A stretch of DNA of 11,419 nt from an uncultured Clostridia bacterium (GCA_934403665.1 CAKRUL010000013.1:1-11419); one strand, 5' to 3'; shown: positions 1-6,973, counted from the stretch's first letter. Notes: generated from the letters alone by a model not told the origin. A program made the numbers and translations.

Positions 1-618
1 GTTCTGATGCAGGATCTGATTGATTATGTCAATGGCGGAAAGCCGCTGCCAAAAAAGCCCATTCTGATTACTTTTGACGATGGCTATGAAAGCAATTACC
101 GCTATGCGTTTCCTCTCTTGAAAAAATATCAGATGAAGGCGGTCATCTCGGTCATCGGATATTGGAGCGAGCTGTATTCCACCGAAACGCACAAGCACAT
201 CAATTATTCCCATCTGACCTGGGAGGAACTGAAAGAGCTGCAGGATTCCGGCATTGTGGAAATCCAGAATCATACCTATAATCTGCACAGTCTGGAAAAC
301 CGAAAAGGCACGCAAAAGCAAAAAGGCGAAACCTTTGAACATTATTCGGATCTGCTGAAGCAGGATTTAGGAAAGAATCAGGAGCTTCTTTACAAGGCGA
401 CGGGAGTGTGGCCGAATACCTTTACCTATCCCTTCGGATATGTTTCCAAAGAATCCTTTGCTATTATCAAGGAGATGGGGTTCCGGGCGAGCCTTTCCTG
501 TCAGGAGGGCATGAATCATATCACACATGACCCGGAATGTCTGTATATGCTCAAACGATACAACCGCCGTCACGGCGCGGGAACACAAGCTTTTTTTGAA
601 AAATTGACAAAAGAATAA
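1..618 (+). CDS. Polysaccharide deacetylase (NodB domain), 5'-truncated by window edge
   Basis: The reading frame is open from base 1, so the N-terminus lies outside the window; the first visible ATG (base 7) is internal to the domain and not a credible start. Residues below count from that ATG. Metal-dependent carbohydrate esterase family 4 (NodB) motifs are visible: ITFDDGY at 21-27 (catalytic and metal-binding Asp pair), an H-x4-H metal pair at His89/His94 within NHTYNLH, and TYPFG at 140-144. Such enzymes remove N- or O-acetyl groups from peptidoglycan or other surface glycans and are normally exported; a signal peptide would be in the missing part. The gene ends 81 bases before spoVAF, with only a weak hairpin and no U tract between, so partial readthrough is possible. 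The family call is firm; the substrate (peptidoglycan, cortex or exopolysaccharide) is unknown. Confidence 0.9.
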   Translation, partial: VLMQDLIDYVNGGKPLPKKPILITFDDGYESNYRYAFPLLKKYQMKAVISVIGYWSELYSTETHKHINYSHLTWEELKELQDSGIVEIQNHTYNLHSLENRKGTQKQKGETFEHYSDLLKQDLGKNQELLYKATGVWPNTFTYPFGYVSKESFAIIKEMGFRASLSCQEGMNHITHDPECLYMLKRYNRRHGAGTQAFFEKLTKE

Positions 619-648
619 GTAAGCCCGTCGGCTTGCTGGCAGACTTCA

Positions 649-678
649 TTCATATTTTGCCTTTTTGGGGAAACACTA
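649..678 (+). promoter_or_regulatory. Candidate forespore (sigma-G/F-like) promoter of spoVAF
   Basis: TTCATA (649-654), a 17-base spacer and AACACTA (672-678) resemble the sigma-G pattern (about TGMATA and CATACTA) with one and two mismatches. The adjacent GGGGAAAC also resembles a sigma-F -10. The placement fits a forespore-expressed gene, but transcription would begin close to the ribosome binding site at 686-691, leaving almost no leader, so this is tentative. Confidence 0.3.
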
Positions 679-699
679 AAGAAAAAAGGAGTTGTTTGG

Positions 700-2106
700 A
701 TGCTGCCAGAATTAAGCCGGCAAGTGGAAGAAATCCTGCACCCGGAGAAAAGCTTTGATGTGATCAAAAAGAAAACAAAAATCGGAGGCAAAGACGCCTG
801 TTATTTCTTTGTGGATGGATTCATGAAGGACAGTGTGATGGAGCGGCTTTTGGATTTTTTTCTCTCCATTGATCCCAAAGAAATGGAGAAGCTGCAGGAT
901 GCACAGTCCTTTGCCGATTCGCAGGTTCCGTATATTGAAGTGGAGCTTTCCCGTGACAAAGATCAGATTGTGCAGCAGGTGTTAAGCGGTCCCACCGCCT
1001 TTTTTATCGACGGATATGAGGACTGCATTCTGATGGATGTGCGCACTTATCCGGCAAGAAGCCCGGCAGAGCCGCAGAAGGAGCAGACCATGCGCGGTGC
1101 AAGGGACGGCTTTGTGGAAACCATTGTATTCAACACGGCGATGATTCGCCGCAGAATCCGTGATCCGAAGCTGGTTTTTGACATGCACACGGTTGGCAAA
1201 CGCTCCAAAACCGATGTTGTTGTGGGCTATATCAGCGATTATGTGGATCGTGAGCTGTTGCAAAAGGTGGAGGACACGCTGGAAAAAATAGAGGTCAAAT
1301 CTTTGATGATGGGACAGCAGAGCTTGGTGGAAAGCTTGATTAAGGCAAGATTTTTCAATCCGTTTCCAAAGGTGCGTCTGACCGAGCGGCCGGATGTTGC
1401 GGCGGCTTCTGTGCTGGATGGAAAGATCATTCTGATTGTGGACAATTCGCCCAATTGCATTATTCTTCCCACTACCATTTTTGATTTTATTCAGGAGCCG
1501 GGAGATTACTATTTTTCCCCGATCGTGGGAGGCTATCTGCGCTTGGTGCGCAACGGAATTTTTGCGACCACGCTGTTTCTCACGCCTTTGTGGTATCTGC
1601 TTCTGATGCATGGCGATGCCCTGCCGCAATGGCTTCAAATCGTCAAGGTCAACGAGCCCAATGCGGTGCCTGTTTTGTTGCAATTGCTTCTATTGGAGCT
1701 TGCCATTGACGGCTTGAAAATTGCCTCTTTGAATACGCCGGATATTTTAAGCAATTCGCTGAGCATCATCGGCGCGCTTCTGTTGGGAGAATTCGCTGTG
1801 GAGGTTGGCTGGTTCGTGCCGGAAACAATCCTGTATATGTCATATATCACCATTGCAAGCTTCACACAGCCCAGTGTGGAATTGGGCTATGCCGTTAAAT
1901 TTATGCGCATCCTGCTTCTGGTGCTTACCGCTTGGCTGGATCTGGCGGGGTTTATCGGCGGACTGATTGCCATCTTTTGCATTCTGGCAGCCAATAAAAC
2001 CATCAATAAAAAAGGGTATCTCTATCCGCTGATTCCCTTCAATGCCCATGAATTCAAGGTGCAGGTGCTTCGGATGAAGCTGAAAAGCAAACGGAGCGGC
2101 AGATAA
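700..2106 (+). CDS. spoVAF: Spore protein SpoVAF (GerA family)
   Basis: The 468-residue protein is close to the usual SpoVAF length (about 490). The start is ATG at 700 with AAGGAG at 686-691. The N-terminal two-thirds is soluble. It holds the family signature DVRTYPARSPAEPQ (113-126) followed by RGARDGFVE (132-140) and an Arg-rich RRRIRDP stretch (150-156). Hydrophobic segments follow at roughly 285-303, 322-340, 352-372, 375-390 and 402-430, ending in YPLIPFN (442-448). The VRTYPxRSPxEP wording is typical of SpoVAF rather than of the GerAA/GerKA receptor subunits. SpoVAF sits in the spore inner membrane and is linked to SpoVA calcium-dipicolinate channels and germination signalling. No other spoVA gene is visible nearby, so it is a stand-alone copy here. 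A divergent GerA-family A subunit is the main alternative. Confidence 0.9.
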   Translation: MLPELSRQVEEILHPEKSFDVIKKKTKIGGKDACYFFVDGFMKDSVMERLLDFFLSIDPKEMEKLQDAQSFADSQVPYIEVELSRDKDQIVQQVLSGPTAFFIDGYEDCILMDVRTYPARSPAEPQKEQTMRGARDGFVETIVFNTAMIRRRIRDPKLVFDMHTVGKRSKTDVVVGYISDYVDRELLQKVEDTLEKIEVKSLMMGQQSLVESLIKARFFNPFPKVRLTERPDVAAASVLDGKIILIVDNSPNCIILPTTIFDFIQEPGDYYFSPIVGGYLRLVRNGIFATTLFLTPLWYLLLMHGDALPQWLQIVKVNEPNAVPVLLQLLLLELAIDGLKIASLNTPDILSNSLSIIGALLLGEFAVEVGWFVPETILYMSYITIASFTQPSVELGYAVKFMRILLLVLTAWLDLAGFIGGLIAIFCILAANKTINKKGYLYPLIPFNAHEFKVQVLRMKLKSKRSGR

Positions 2107-2199
2107 GCGGAGAAAATTTTTTTGAAAATATCGGAAATCATGCAACCTTTTTTCGGATTCCGCCGTCTAATTACCATCAAGACGTTAAGGAGAAGAAAA

Positions 2200-3942
2200 A
2201 TGAAAAAACGGTATTTCAAATGCACTGCCGCGGTGCTGACAGCGGCTTTGCTTTCCGCAAGCAGTTTTTCGGTTTATGCGGCGCCTGCCGACATTGGGGG
2301 ACACTGGGCGGAAAGCATTCTGTCCAAGTGGATCGGCGCGGAAAAAATTAAGGGCTATCCGGACGGAACGTTTCAGCCGGACAACCCTGTGACCCGTGCG
2401 GAGTTTGCACAGATTTTATGCAATGTGATGCAGAAAAGACCGCTCACTGAGGAGCCGGAGCATACCTTTGCGGACGTGAACAAGGAAGATTGGTTTTACG
2501 AGAGCGTCATGCATTTGGTGCAGGAAGGGGTAGCCGCCAAAGGAGAAAGATTCGATCCGGAAAGCTACATAACCCGTCAGGACGCCATGACCATGATTGG
2601 AAGAGCTTTCTATGTCCGTGCTTACGGCACGGAGGCAATTCAGAATTTTGCCGATTCCGATGCCATTTCCGAATATGCGGCAGAGATTATCGCCGGACTG
2701 GTGGAGAAAGGCTATGTCAACGGTTATGAGGACAACACCATCCGTCCGCTCGGCGAGATTACCCGTGCGGAAAGCGTGAAAATTTTGGACGGGCTCAATC
2801 TGGTGCATGACAAAAATTCGCTGGAGGGCATCATGGAGCGGATTTATGCCGGTGTGGATGAAGAGATGCCAAGGGTGGACAATATCGAAATCACAGCAGA
2901 TCGCTCGCAGTATTTTCTGGGGCTGAAAAATCTGGACGATGTGGAGCGTGCCATTGCTTCCGAGGCGATGATCAGTTCCATTGCACATTCCGTCTGCCTG
3001 GTTCAGGTGAAAGAAGGCTGCGATGTGGAGACCATCAAGGAGGAAATCCGCACCTCTGTCAATCCGCGAAAATGGATTTGTGTTGGCGTTGAACGGGATG
3101 AGGTCATTGTGAAGAACCGCGGCAATCTGATTCTTTTGGTGATTGACCAGTTTGCACCGGAGAAGATTGCGGAAAGCTTCATGGCGCTGGATCTGGCAGA
3201 GACGAAGCCAACCCTGGTGCCCGACGCGGATCAGCTGTTGTATACGGACGGCTATTATATGGATGCCATTGGCGAGCTGCGCCCTGCATCGGTTCAGAAC
3301 TTTGCCGATAAAGTGGAGGCGCTGAGCGCGCAGTATCTGAAAAACAGTTCCGGCATTTACTATGCTGTGATTCCGAGCAAAAGCTATTTTGTGAACGACC
3401 GCCTGCAAACGCCGTTTGATTATGCGCAAATGCAGTCGATTCTTGCACAAAACATCAAAAGTGCAGAGACGATCCCTCTTTTTGATACGCTGACCCTGGA
3501 GGATTATTACAAGACCGATCCGCACTGGCGGCAGGAAAAACTGCAAAAGGTTGTGGATCGCCTGGGCGAGAAACTGGGGTTTCAGATTGATCTTTCCAAA
3601 GACAAGCGGAACACCGTAGAGCATTTTACCGGACAGCACGGATACAAAAAAGAAAACTTTCCGTCGGAAGAACTGGTGTATCTGACCAATGATGCCATGG
3701 ATCATGCGGTGGTCGAGAATGTCGAAAACAAGGATTTTCATCGGGTGTATGATCTGGAGAAATTGTCCTCCGACGCTCCGTATGACCTGTTTTTGTCCGG
3801 TCCCACGCCGCTTTTGACGGTGACCAACGAGACGGCGGCAACGGATCGGGAGCTGATTCTGTTCCGGGATTCCTCATCCAGCAGCTTGGCGCCTCTTTTG
3901 ATTGAAAACTATCGGAAAATCACTTTGATTGATCTTCGGTAA
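2200..3942 (+). CDS. Exported SLH - DUF4358-like - DHHW (AlgX/DltD-like) protein, ended by an early in-frame TAA
   Basis: The start is ATG 2200, chosen because TAAGGAG (2186-2192) lies 7 bases upstream and a signal peptide begins there (KKR, hydrophobic core, likely cut after SVYA near residue 27). An upstream in-frame ATG at 2122 has neither. Three SLH domains follow (about 31-77, 89-137, 149-200), with the usual GxWA, GYxDGTF and TRAE elements; SLH domains bind secondary cell-wall polymer. Residues about 240-318 resemble DUF4358 (MISSIAHS, NPRKWICVG). Residues about 348-580 match DHHW proteins, SGNH-like relatives of AlgX/DltD: YYKTDPHW at 436-443 and FRDSS near the end supply plausible Asp/His and Ser catalytic residues. 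The frame stops at TAA 3940-3942 directly after LIDLR, but coding sense continues to 4044. The gene follows spoVAF by 93 bases with no terminator and may be cotranscribed. A cell-wall or glycan O-acylation role is inferred from the DHHW family. Confidence 0.85.
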   Translation: MKKRYFKCTAAVLTAALLSASSFSVYAAPADIGGHWAESILSKWIGAEKIKGYPDGTFQPDNPVTRAEFAQILCNVMQKRPLTEEPEHTFADVNKEDWFYESVMHLVQEGVAAKGERFDPESYITRQDAMTMIGRAFYVRAYGTEAIQNFADSDAISEYAAEIIAGLVEKGYVNGYEDNTIRPLGEITRAESVKILDGLNLVHDKNSLEGIMERIYAGVDEEMPRVDNIEITADRSQYFLGLKNLDDVERAIASEAMISSIAHSVCLVQVKEGCDVETIKEEIRTSVNPRKWICVGVERDEVIVKNRGNLILLVIDQFAPEKIAESFMALDLAETKPTLVPDADQLLYTDGYYMDAIGELRPASVQNFADKVEALSAQYLKNSSGIYYAVIPSKSYFVNDRLQTPFDYAQMQSILAQNIKSAETIPLFDTLTLEDYYKTDPHWRQEKLQKVVDRLGEKLGFQIDLSKDKRNTVEHFTGQHGYKKENFPSEELVYLTNDAMDHAVVENVENKDFHRVYDLEKLSSDAPYDLFLSGPTPLLTVTNETAATDRELILFRDSSSSSLAPLLIENYRKITLIDLR

Positions 3943-4044
3943 ATGATGAGCGCACTGCTTGGCAATTATGTCAATTTTGACGGCAAGGATGTTCTGTTTC
4001 TTTATGGAGAGCAGGTCATCAACCACAGCGAAATGCTGCGATAG
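3943..4044 (+). pseudogene. Orphaned C-terminal tail of the upstream DHHW protein
   Basis: In exactly the same frame as the gene ending at 3942, the next 33 codons read through to TAG 4042-4044. They give a plausible domain ending (LLGNYVNF, then DVLFLYGEQVINHSEML). Members of the DHHW family commonly finish with ITLIDLRY, a short helix and a VLFLY strand, so the TAA probably replaces the Tyr codon after LIDLR (TAT or TAC to TAA, one base). The tail begins ATG ATG but has no ribosome binding site of its own. A nonsense mutation, a sequencing error or low-level readthrough would all look like this. Confidence 0.65.
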
Positions 4045-4126
4045 AAAATGAGAAAAAGACCGGATTTTCCGGGTTCTATGCTCTTGCATTCTGTCGGGAT
4101 TTGCTGAGCTTTTTTGGTTGCCTGAA

Positions 4127-4174
4127 AAGGAGCCGCTGCAAATGATTGCGTTTTGCAGCGGCTCCTTGTTTTTT
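4127..4174 (+). terminator. Strong intrinsic terminator after the SLH-DHHW gene
   Basis: A 16-bp perfect stem, 4127-4142 pairing with 4152-4167 (core GGAGCCGCTGCAAA and its complement), closes a 9-base loop and is followed by GTTTTTT. The position, 82 bases past the extended gene end at 4044, suits termination of the spoVAF/SLH-DHHW transcript. The segment from 4175 to 4276 holds no gene that I can see. Confidence 0.92.
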
Positions 4175-4276
4175 ATATCCCATTTTTTGGACGGTGCATT
4201 TGACAAAATCAACAAAAGAAACCGGGGAATTTCTATGAAAGATCCAAGGATAGGAGTAGAATAAAGCGGAATGTTG

Positions 4277-4285
4277 TGCTATAAT
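4277..4285 (+). promoter_or_regulatory. Extended -10 sigma-A promoter of the second SLH gene
   Basis: TGCTATAAT is a perfect extended -10 (TGn plus TATAAT at 4280-4285). No good -35 lies 16-18 bases upstream (TAGAAT at best), as is usual for extended -10 promoters. Transcription would start near 4292. This rules out the ATG at 4284 as a start codon and supports initiation at 4329. Confidence 0.75.
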
Positions 4286-4328
4286 GAGGAAGAACAAAAA
4301 TAAAACTAAAAATGGGAGGTGTTTGAAT

Positions 4329-5141
4329 TTGATTGGCACAATGAAATTCAAACGGATTCTCGCACTTACACTGTCTGTTCTGACGATGGTTGCAAGTGCG
4401 CCGGTTACCTTTGCCTCGGGGGATATTTCGGGGCATTGGGCGGAAACAGATATGAAGGATCTGATTTCCAAAAACTATGTCAAGGGCGATGAAAATGGGG
4501 ATATTCGTCCGGACGAAACAATTACACGGGCTGAATTTATCACGGTAGCGAACCGGATTTTCGGCTATACGCAAAAGGCAGAAACTGCTTTTCCGGACGT
4601 GGATTCCTCCGCGTGGTATCATGATGCCTTTCTGACTGCGAAAGCACAGGGTTATCTTTCCGGCGATGAAAACGGCAACGCGAATCCCGACGGGTTGATT
4701 ACCCGGGCGGAGGTTGCTGTGATTGTGGCAAGAATTCTGAAGCTTTCAGCGGCAAACAGCTTGTCATTCACAGATGCTGCGGAGGTTCCGCAGTGGGCAG
4801 CGGGCGCCGTTGCAGCTTTGTGTGAGAAAGAGCTGATTTCCGGTTATGCGGACGGTTCTTTCCGTGCCGGTGCACAGATTACAAGAGCGGAAGCTTTTGT
4901 GATTTTTGCGCGCATGATCCGGAAACAAACCGACGACAACCAGGGCGGAACCTCGAATCCCGGCAATATTGTCGGTTCGGGATCCGGCGGCGGCTCGGGT
5001 TCTTCCGGCGGAGGAAACAACAGCAGCACAGAAAACAGCAAGCCGGTTATTTCAAGAGTGGACGGCAGAAAAATCGTCTGGACTTCGGTAAAGAATGCGG
5101 AACGGTATCAGGTTTCCGTTCGATCGGAGAAAGTCGGGTAG
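4329..5141 (+). CDS. Exported SLH-domain protein with FN3-like C-terminus, interrupted by in-frame TAG
   Basis: The start is set at TTG 4329, 8 bases after GGGAGGT (4314-4320). ATG 4341 in the same frame is the alternative; ATG 4284 overlaps the promoter. A signal peptide covers residues 1 to about 29 (KFKR, hydrophobic run, cut near TFA/S). Three SLH domains follow at about 31-80, 87-139 and 146-199 (each with TRAE; GHWAE, SAWYH and PQWAA helices), then a flexible Gly/Ser linker (about 216-232). A beta-rich FN3-like domain starts near 239 (KIVWTSVKNAERYQVSV). Codon 271 is TAG (5139-5141), in the middle of that domain, and the same frame stays open to 5633. The protein should be a cell-wall-bound surface protein without a recognisable enzymatic part. 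The product as written, 270 residues, would keep the SLH anchor but lose its outer domains. Confidence 0.85.
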   Translation: MIGTMKFKRILALTLSVLTMVASAPVTFASGDISGHWAETDMKDLISKNYVKGDENGDIRPDETITRAEFITVANRIFGYTQKAETAFPDVDSSAWYHDAFLTAKAQGYLSGDENGNANPDGLITRAEVAVIVARILKLSAANSLSFTDAAEVPQWAAGAVAALCEKELISGYADGSFRAGAQITRAEAFVIFARMIRKQTDDNQGGTSNPGNIVGSGSGGGSGSSGGGNNSSTENSKPVISRVDGRKIVWTSVKNAERYQVSVRSEKVG

Positions 5142-5633
5142 GAAGTTCTTTATGATACGACCAAAACCAGCATCAATCTGGACGACACTGACCGGAAGTT
5201 CCTGCCGAAAGGGGAAGAACTGACGACAAACGAAACGGTTGTTGTCAAGGTGAAAGCTTTGCGCAAATCCCCTTACCGCGATTCGGATTACAGCAATCCG
5301 GAAAACGTTCGTTTTGTGTTTGAAAACAGCATTGCGCCGACGGACAAGGTTTCCATGGAAACCAGATGGACTCCGACGGAAACGCATTACATACTGAAAT
5401 GGAACCCGGTGGCGGAGGCTTCTGCTTATCGCGTCCGGATTGTCTGCAACGATCGGGAAATTTTCCTGGAAAGACCGACCGTCACAGAGGTGGATTTGAC
5501 CAAGCTGTTTGCACAATACGGCAATGATGCAACATTGGACTGTTTTGTGAAAACGCTTTCCTCACAAGAGGACAGACTGTCCTCTGAGGAGGTTCTGTAC
5601 CGCGCTTTCATAGCGGAAAAGCGCAAAATGTGA
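5142..5633 (+). pseudogene. Downstream part of the interrupted SLH protein: rest of FN3-like domain 1 plus FN3-like domain 2
   Basis: This stretch is in the same frame as the SLH gene upstream and has 163 sense codons before TGA 5631-5633. It completes the first FN3-like domain (EVLYDTTKTSINL, then VVVKVKALRKSPYRDSDYSN) and adds a second with the same build (YILKWNPVAEASAYRVRIV, then a final strand near TLDCFVKTLSSQ). The GTG at 5250 could be called as a start, but no convincing ribosome binding site precedes it and it lies inside the domain. I read it as the cut-off 3' half of the same gene, by nonsense mutation or sequence error, not as a separate gene. Confidence 0.75.
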
Positions 5634-5837
5634 TTTTAAATAATAACTATAACACAGGAAATATTGTAAATGCGAGCAACAAGACGGCCTATTCCGGCAT
5701 TGTCGGGGTTGCAGGACAGGCGGGATATGTGAAGAAGCTTCAATACCGGAACGATCACCTCCGGAACCGACAACACCAGCGGCATTTCCGGCTTTGAATA
5801 TCCGCAGTTGATTTCCAATCCGCATGTGAGCAAGTAA
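5603..5837 (+). pseudogene. Frame-disrupted remnant of GLUG-type repeats
   Basis: Two repeat units can be read only by switching frames. The first (about 5606-5734) gives AQNVILNNNYNTGNIV and then SGIVGVAGQAGYVK. The second, one base over from 5736, gives SFNTGTITSGTDNTSGISGF and ends at TAA 5835-5837. The YNTGNI/FNTGTI and SGIVG/SGISG echoes are typical of GLUG repeats found in bacterial surface proteins. The second unit is back in the frame of the upstream SLH gene, so the two frame changes compensate. It may be the original C-terminus of that gene or the leftover of a deleted neighbour. No intact ORF or ribosome binding site covers it. Confidence 0.55.
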
Positions 5838-5907
5838 TCCCAGGCAGGAAAAGAAGGAGCGACAGCCCTCAGACAATCGGAAACCCAAAGGAAATTCCAC
5901 AATGCAA

Positions 5908-5949
5908 AATGCCAATGGCTCCTTCATGGAACCATTGGCATTGTTTGTT
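5908..5949. terminator. Hairpin between convergent genes, probable bidirectional terminator
   Basis: AATGCCAATGG (5908-5918) pairs perfectly with CCATTGGCATT (5932-5942) around a 13-base loop. It is followed on the plus strand by a T-rich GTTTGTTGTTT and preceded by AAA, which gives TTT on the minus strand. It lies between the broken SLH region and the end of the minus-strand sigK unit. The U tracts are imperfect, so efficiency is uncertain. The sequence 5838-5907 shows nothing else. Confidence 0.6.
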
Positions 5950-5979
5950 GTTTGCGGTGCCGTGTGATTAACTGATTGG

Positions 5980-6261
5980 TCAAAGAATGTGCTTTGTCCT
6001 TTCCTCCAGCAGAGGACTGTAAGTGCGTTCTCTTAGAATGGTTTCGATCTCTTGGATGGACTTATTCCGCACGTTCACAAAAAGAATTCCCTGCGTTGTC
6101 CGGGCACTTGTCAAAAGACCGTTTCTTGAGATAAAATTTTCGTCGTCATATAACAGAGCGTCCACCGGAAGATTTGTTTCCGAAAAAGGAACGGTGAAAA
6201 AACCTCTGTCCTCCAGCGGATGTTTCAGATGTATGAGTTCGGGCGAAAGACTGATGACCAT
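5980..6261 (-). CDS. Unrecognised 93-residue protein coupled to sigK
   Basis: I do not recognise the family. The start, ATG at 6261, lies only 2 bases after the sigK stop and is served by AGAAGGG inside the end of sigK, so translation is probably coupled. The protein has no signal peptide or membrane segment. It is mixed alpha/beta by eye, with a charged C-terminal helix (about residues 67-90, IQEIETILRER and onward), a hydrophobic GILFVNVR strand before it, and a SETNLPVDALLY strand region near 27-38. It has no cysteine and no obvious catalytic motif. Position suggests mother-cell expression with sigma K, but this is inference. It ends with TGA at 5980, facing the SLH region across the hairpin at 5908-5942. 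The coding call is supported by spacing and ribosome binding site more than by homology. Confidence 0.75.
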   Translation of the reverse strand: MVISLSPELIHLKHPLEDRGFFTVPFSETNLPVDALLYDDENFISRNGLLTSARTTQGILFVNVRNKSIQEIETILRERTYSPLLEERTKHIL

Positions 6262-6263
6262 TG

Positions 6264-6962
6264 TTATTTCCCTTCTTTAAAGAATTTGGAAAGCTTTCCA
6301 ATTGCTTTTTTTTCGATTCGTGAAACATAGGAGCGGGAGATTCCCAAAGATTTTGCAATTTCCCGCTGGGTTTTCGGGTTGCCGGTTTCCAGACCGTAGC
6401 GCAGCTCGATAATGTTCTTTTCCCTTGGGGTCAGACAGGAGGAAATCGCCTGATAGAGTTTGCCGGTCTTGATTTTCAGATCGACCTTGTTGAACACGTT
6501 CTCCTCCTCGTTGCTCAGAACATCGACCAGGCTGATTTCATTTCCTTCACAGTCCATGCCGATAATCTCATTCAGTGACACTTCGTTCACCAGCTTTTTT
6601 TCAGAGCGCAGGGTCATCAGAATTTCGTTTTCGATGCACCGGGCCGCATAGGTCGCAAGGCGGATTCCTTTGTCCATATCAAAAGAGGAGATCGCTTTGA
6701 TCAGACCGATGGTGCCGATGGAAATCAGATCATCTGTTTCCTTGCCGGTCTGCGCATACTTTTTCGCCACAAATGCCACCAGTCTTAAATTGCGTTCAAT
6801 CAGTGTATTTCTCGCTTCCTCGTCATTCTCTTTCATTCTTTGCAGCAGTTCTCTTTCCTCCTTGGCAGAGAGCGGTTTCGGAAAAGAGTTGCTGTTTGTC
6901 ATATATCCCAGCAAAAACAGAATATTTTGCAGGAAGGTTGTCAGAAAAGAATGAAACCACAT
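6264..6962 (-). CDS. sigK: RNA polymerase sporulation sigma factor K (pro-sigma-K)
   Basis: The start is ATG at 6962, with GGAGGTG 6 bases upstream; in-frame ATGs farther upstream lack such a site. The 232-residue product has a hydrophobic N-terminal pro-sequence (about 1-20, FLTTFLQNILFLLGY), then NSFPKPLS (25-32), matching the region after the pro-sigma-K cleavage site. Sigma region 2 follows (DLISIGTIGLIKA 78-90, RLATYAARCIENEI 101-114). EGNEISLVDVL (139-149) favours sigma K over sigma E. Region 4 has a helix-turn-helix at about 198-220 (TQREIAKSLGISRSYVSRIE). Sigma K directs late mother-cell transcription for spore coat and cortex; the pro-sequence implies membrane proteolysis by a SpoIVFB-type protease. 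The gene is uninterrupted, so there is no skin-like element. No convincing sigma-E promoter could be defined upstream. Confidence 0.94.
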   Translation of the reverse strand: MWFHSFLTTFLQNILFLLGYMTNSNSFPKPLSAKEERELLQRMKENDEEARNTLIERNLRLVAFVAKKYAQTGKETDDLISIGTIGLIKAISSFDMDKGIRLATYAARCIENEILMTLRSEKKLVNEVSLNEIIGMDCEGNEISLVDVLSNEEENVFNKVDLKIKTGKLYQAISSCLTPREKNIIELRYGLETGNPKTQREIAKSLGISRSYVSRIEKKAIGKLSKFFKEGK

Positions 6963-6973
6963 GCAGAACACCT

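Noticed and set aside
617..636. Hairpin after the deacetylase gene as a terminator
   Set aside because: The stem is about 8 bp with a G-T pair, and no T tract follows.
982..1683. Minus-strand open frame of 233 codons within spoVAF
   Set aside because: It is a shadow of spoVAF: no ribosome binding site and a His/Arg/Gln-rich, domain-free product.
2416..3741. Long open frame (441 codons) on the minus strand, antisense to the SLH-DHHW gene
   Set aside because: The plus strand has a clear signal peptide, SLH domains and DHHW motifs there. The antisense product has no recognisable domain or ribosome binding site and mirrors the codon bias of the real gene.
4060..4077. CCGGA-TTT-TCCGG hairpin before the main terminator
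   Set aside because: Short stem without a T tract; the 16-bp terminator at 4127 explains termination better.
5139..5141. TAG as pyrrolysine or a reassigned codon
   Set aside because: The other lesion nearby is TAA, the domain is structural rather than a methyltransferase, and frame changes follow. Ordinary decay or error is simpler.
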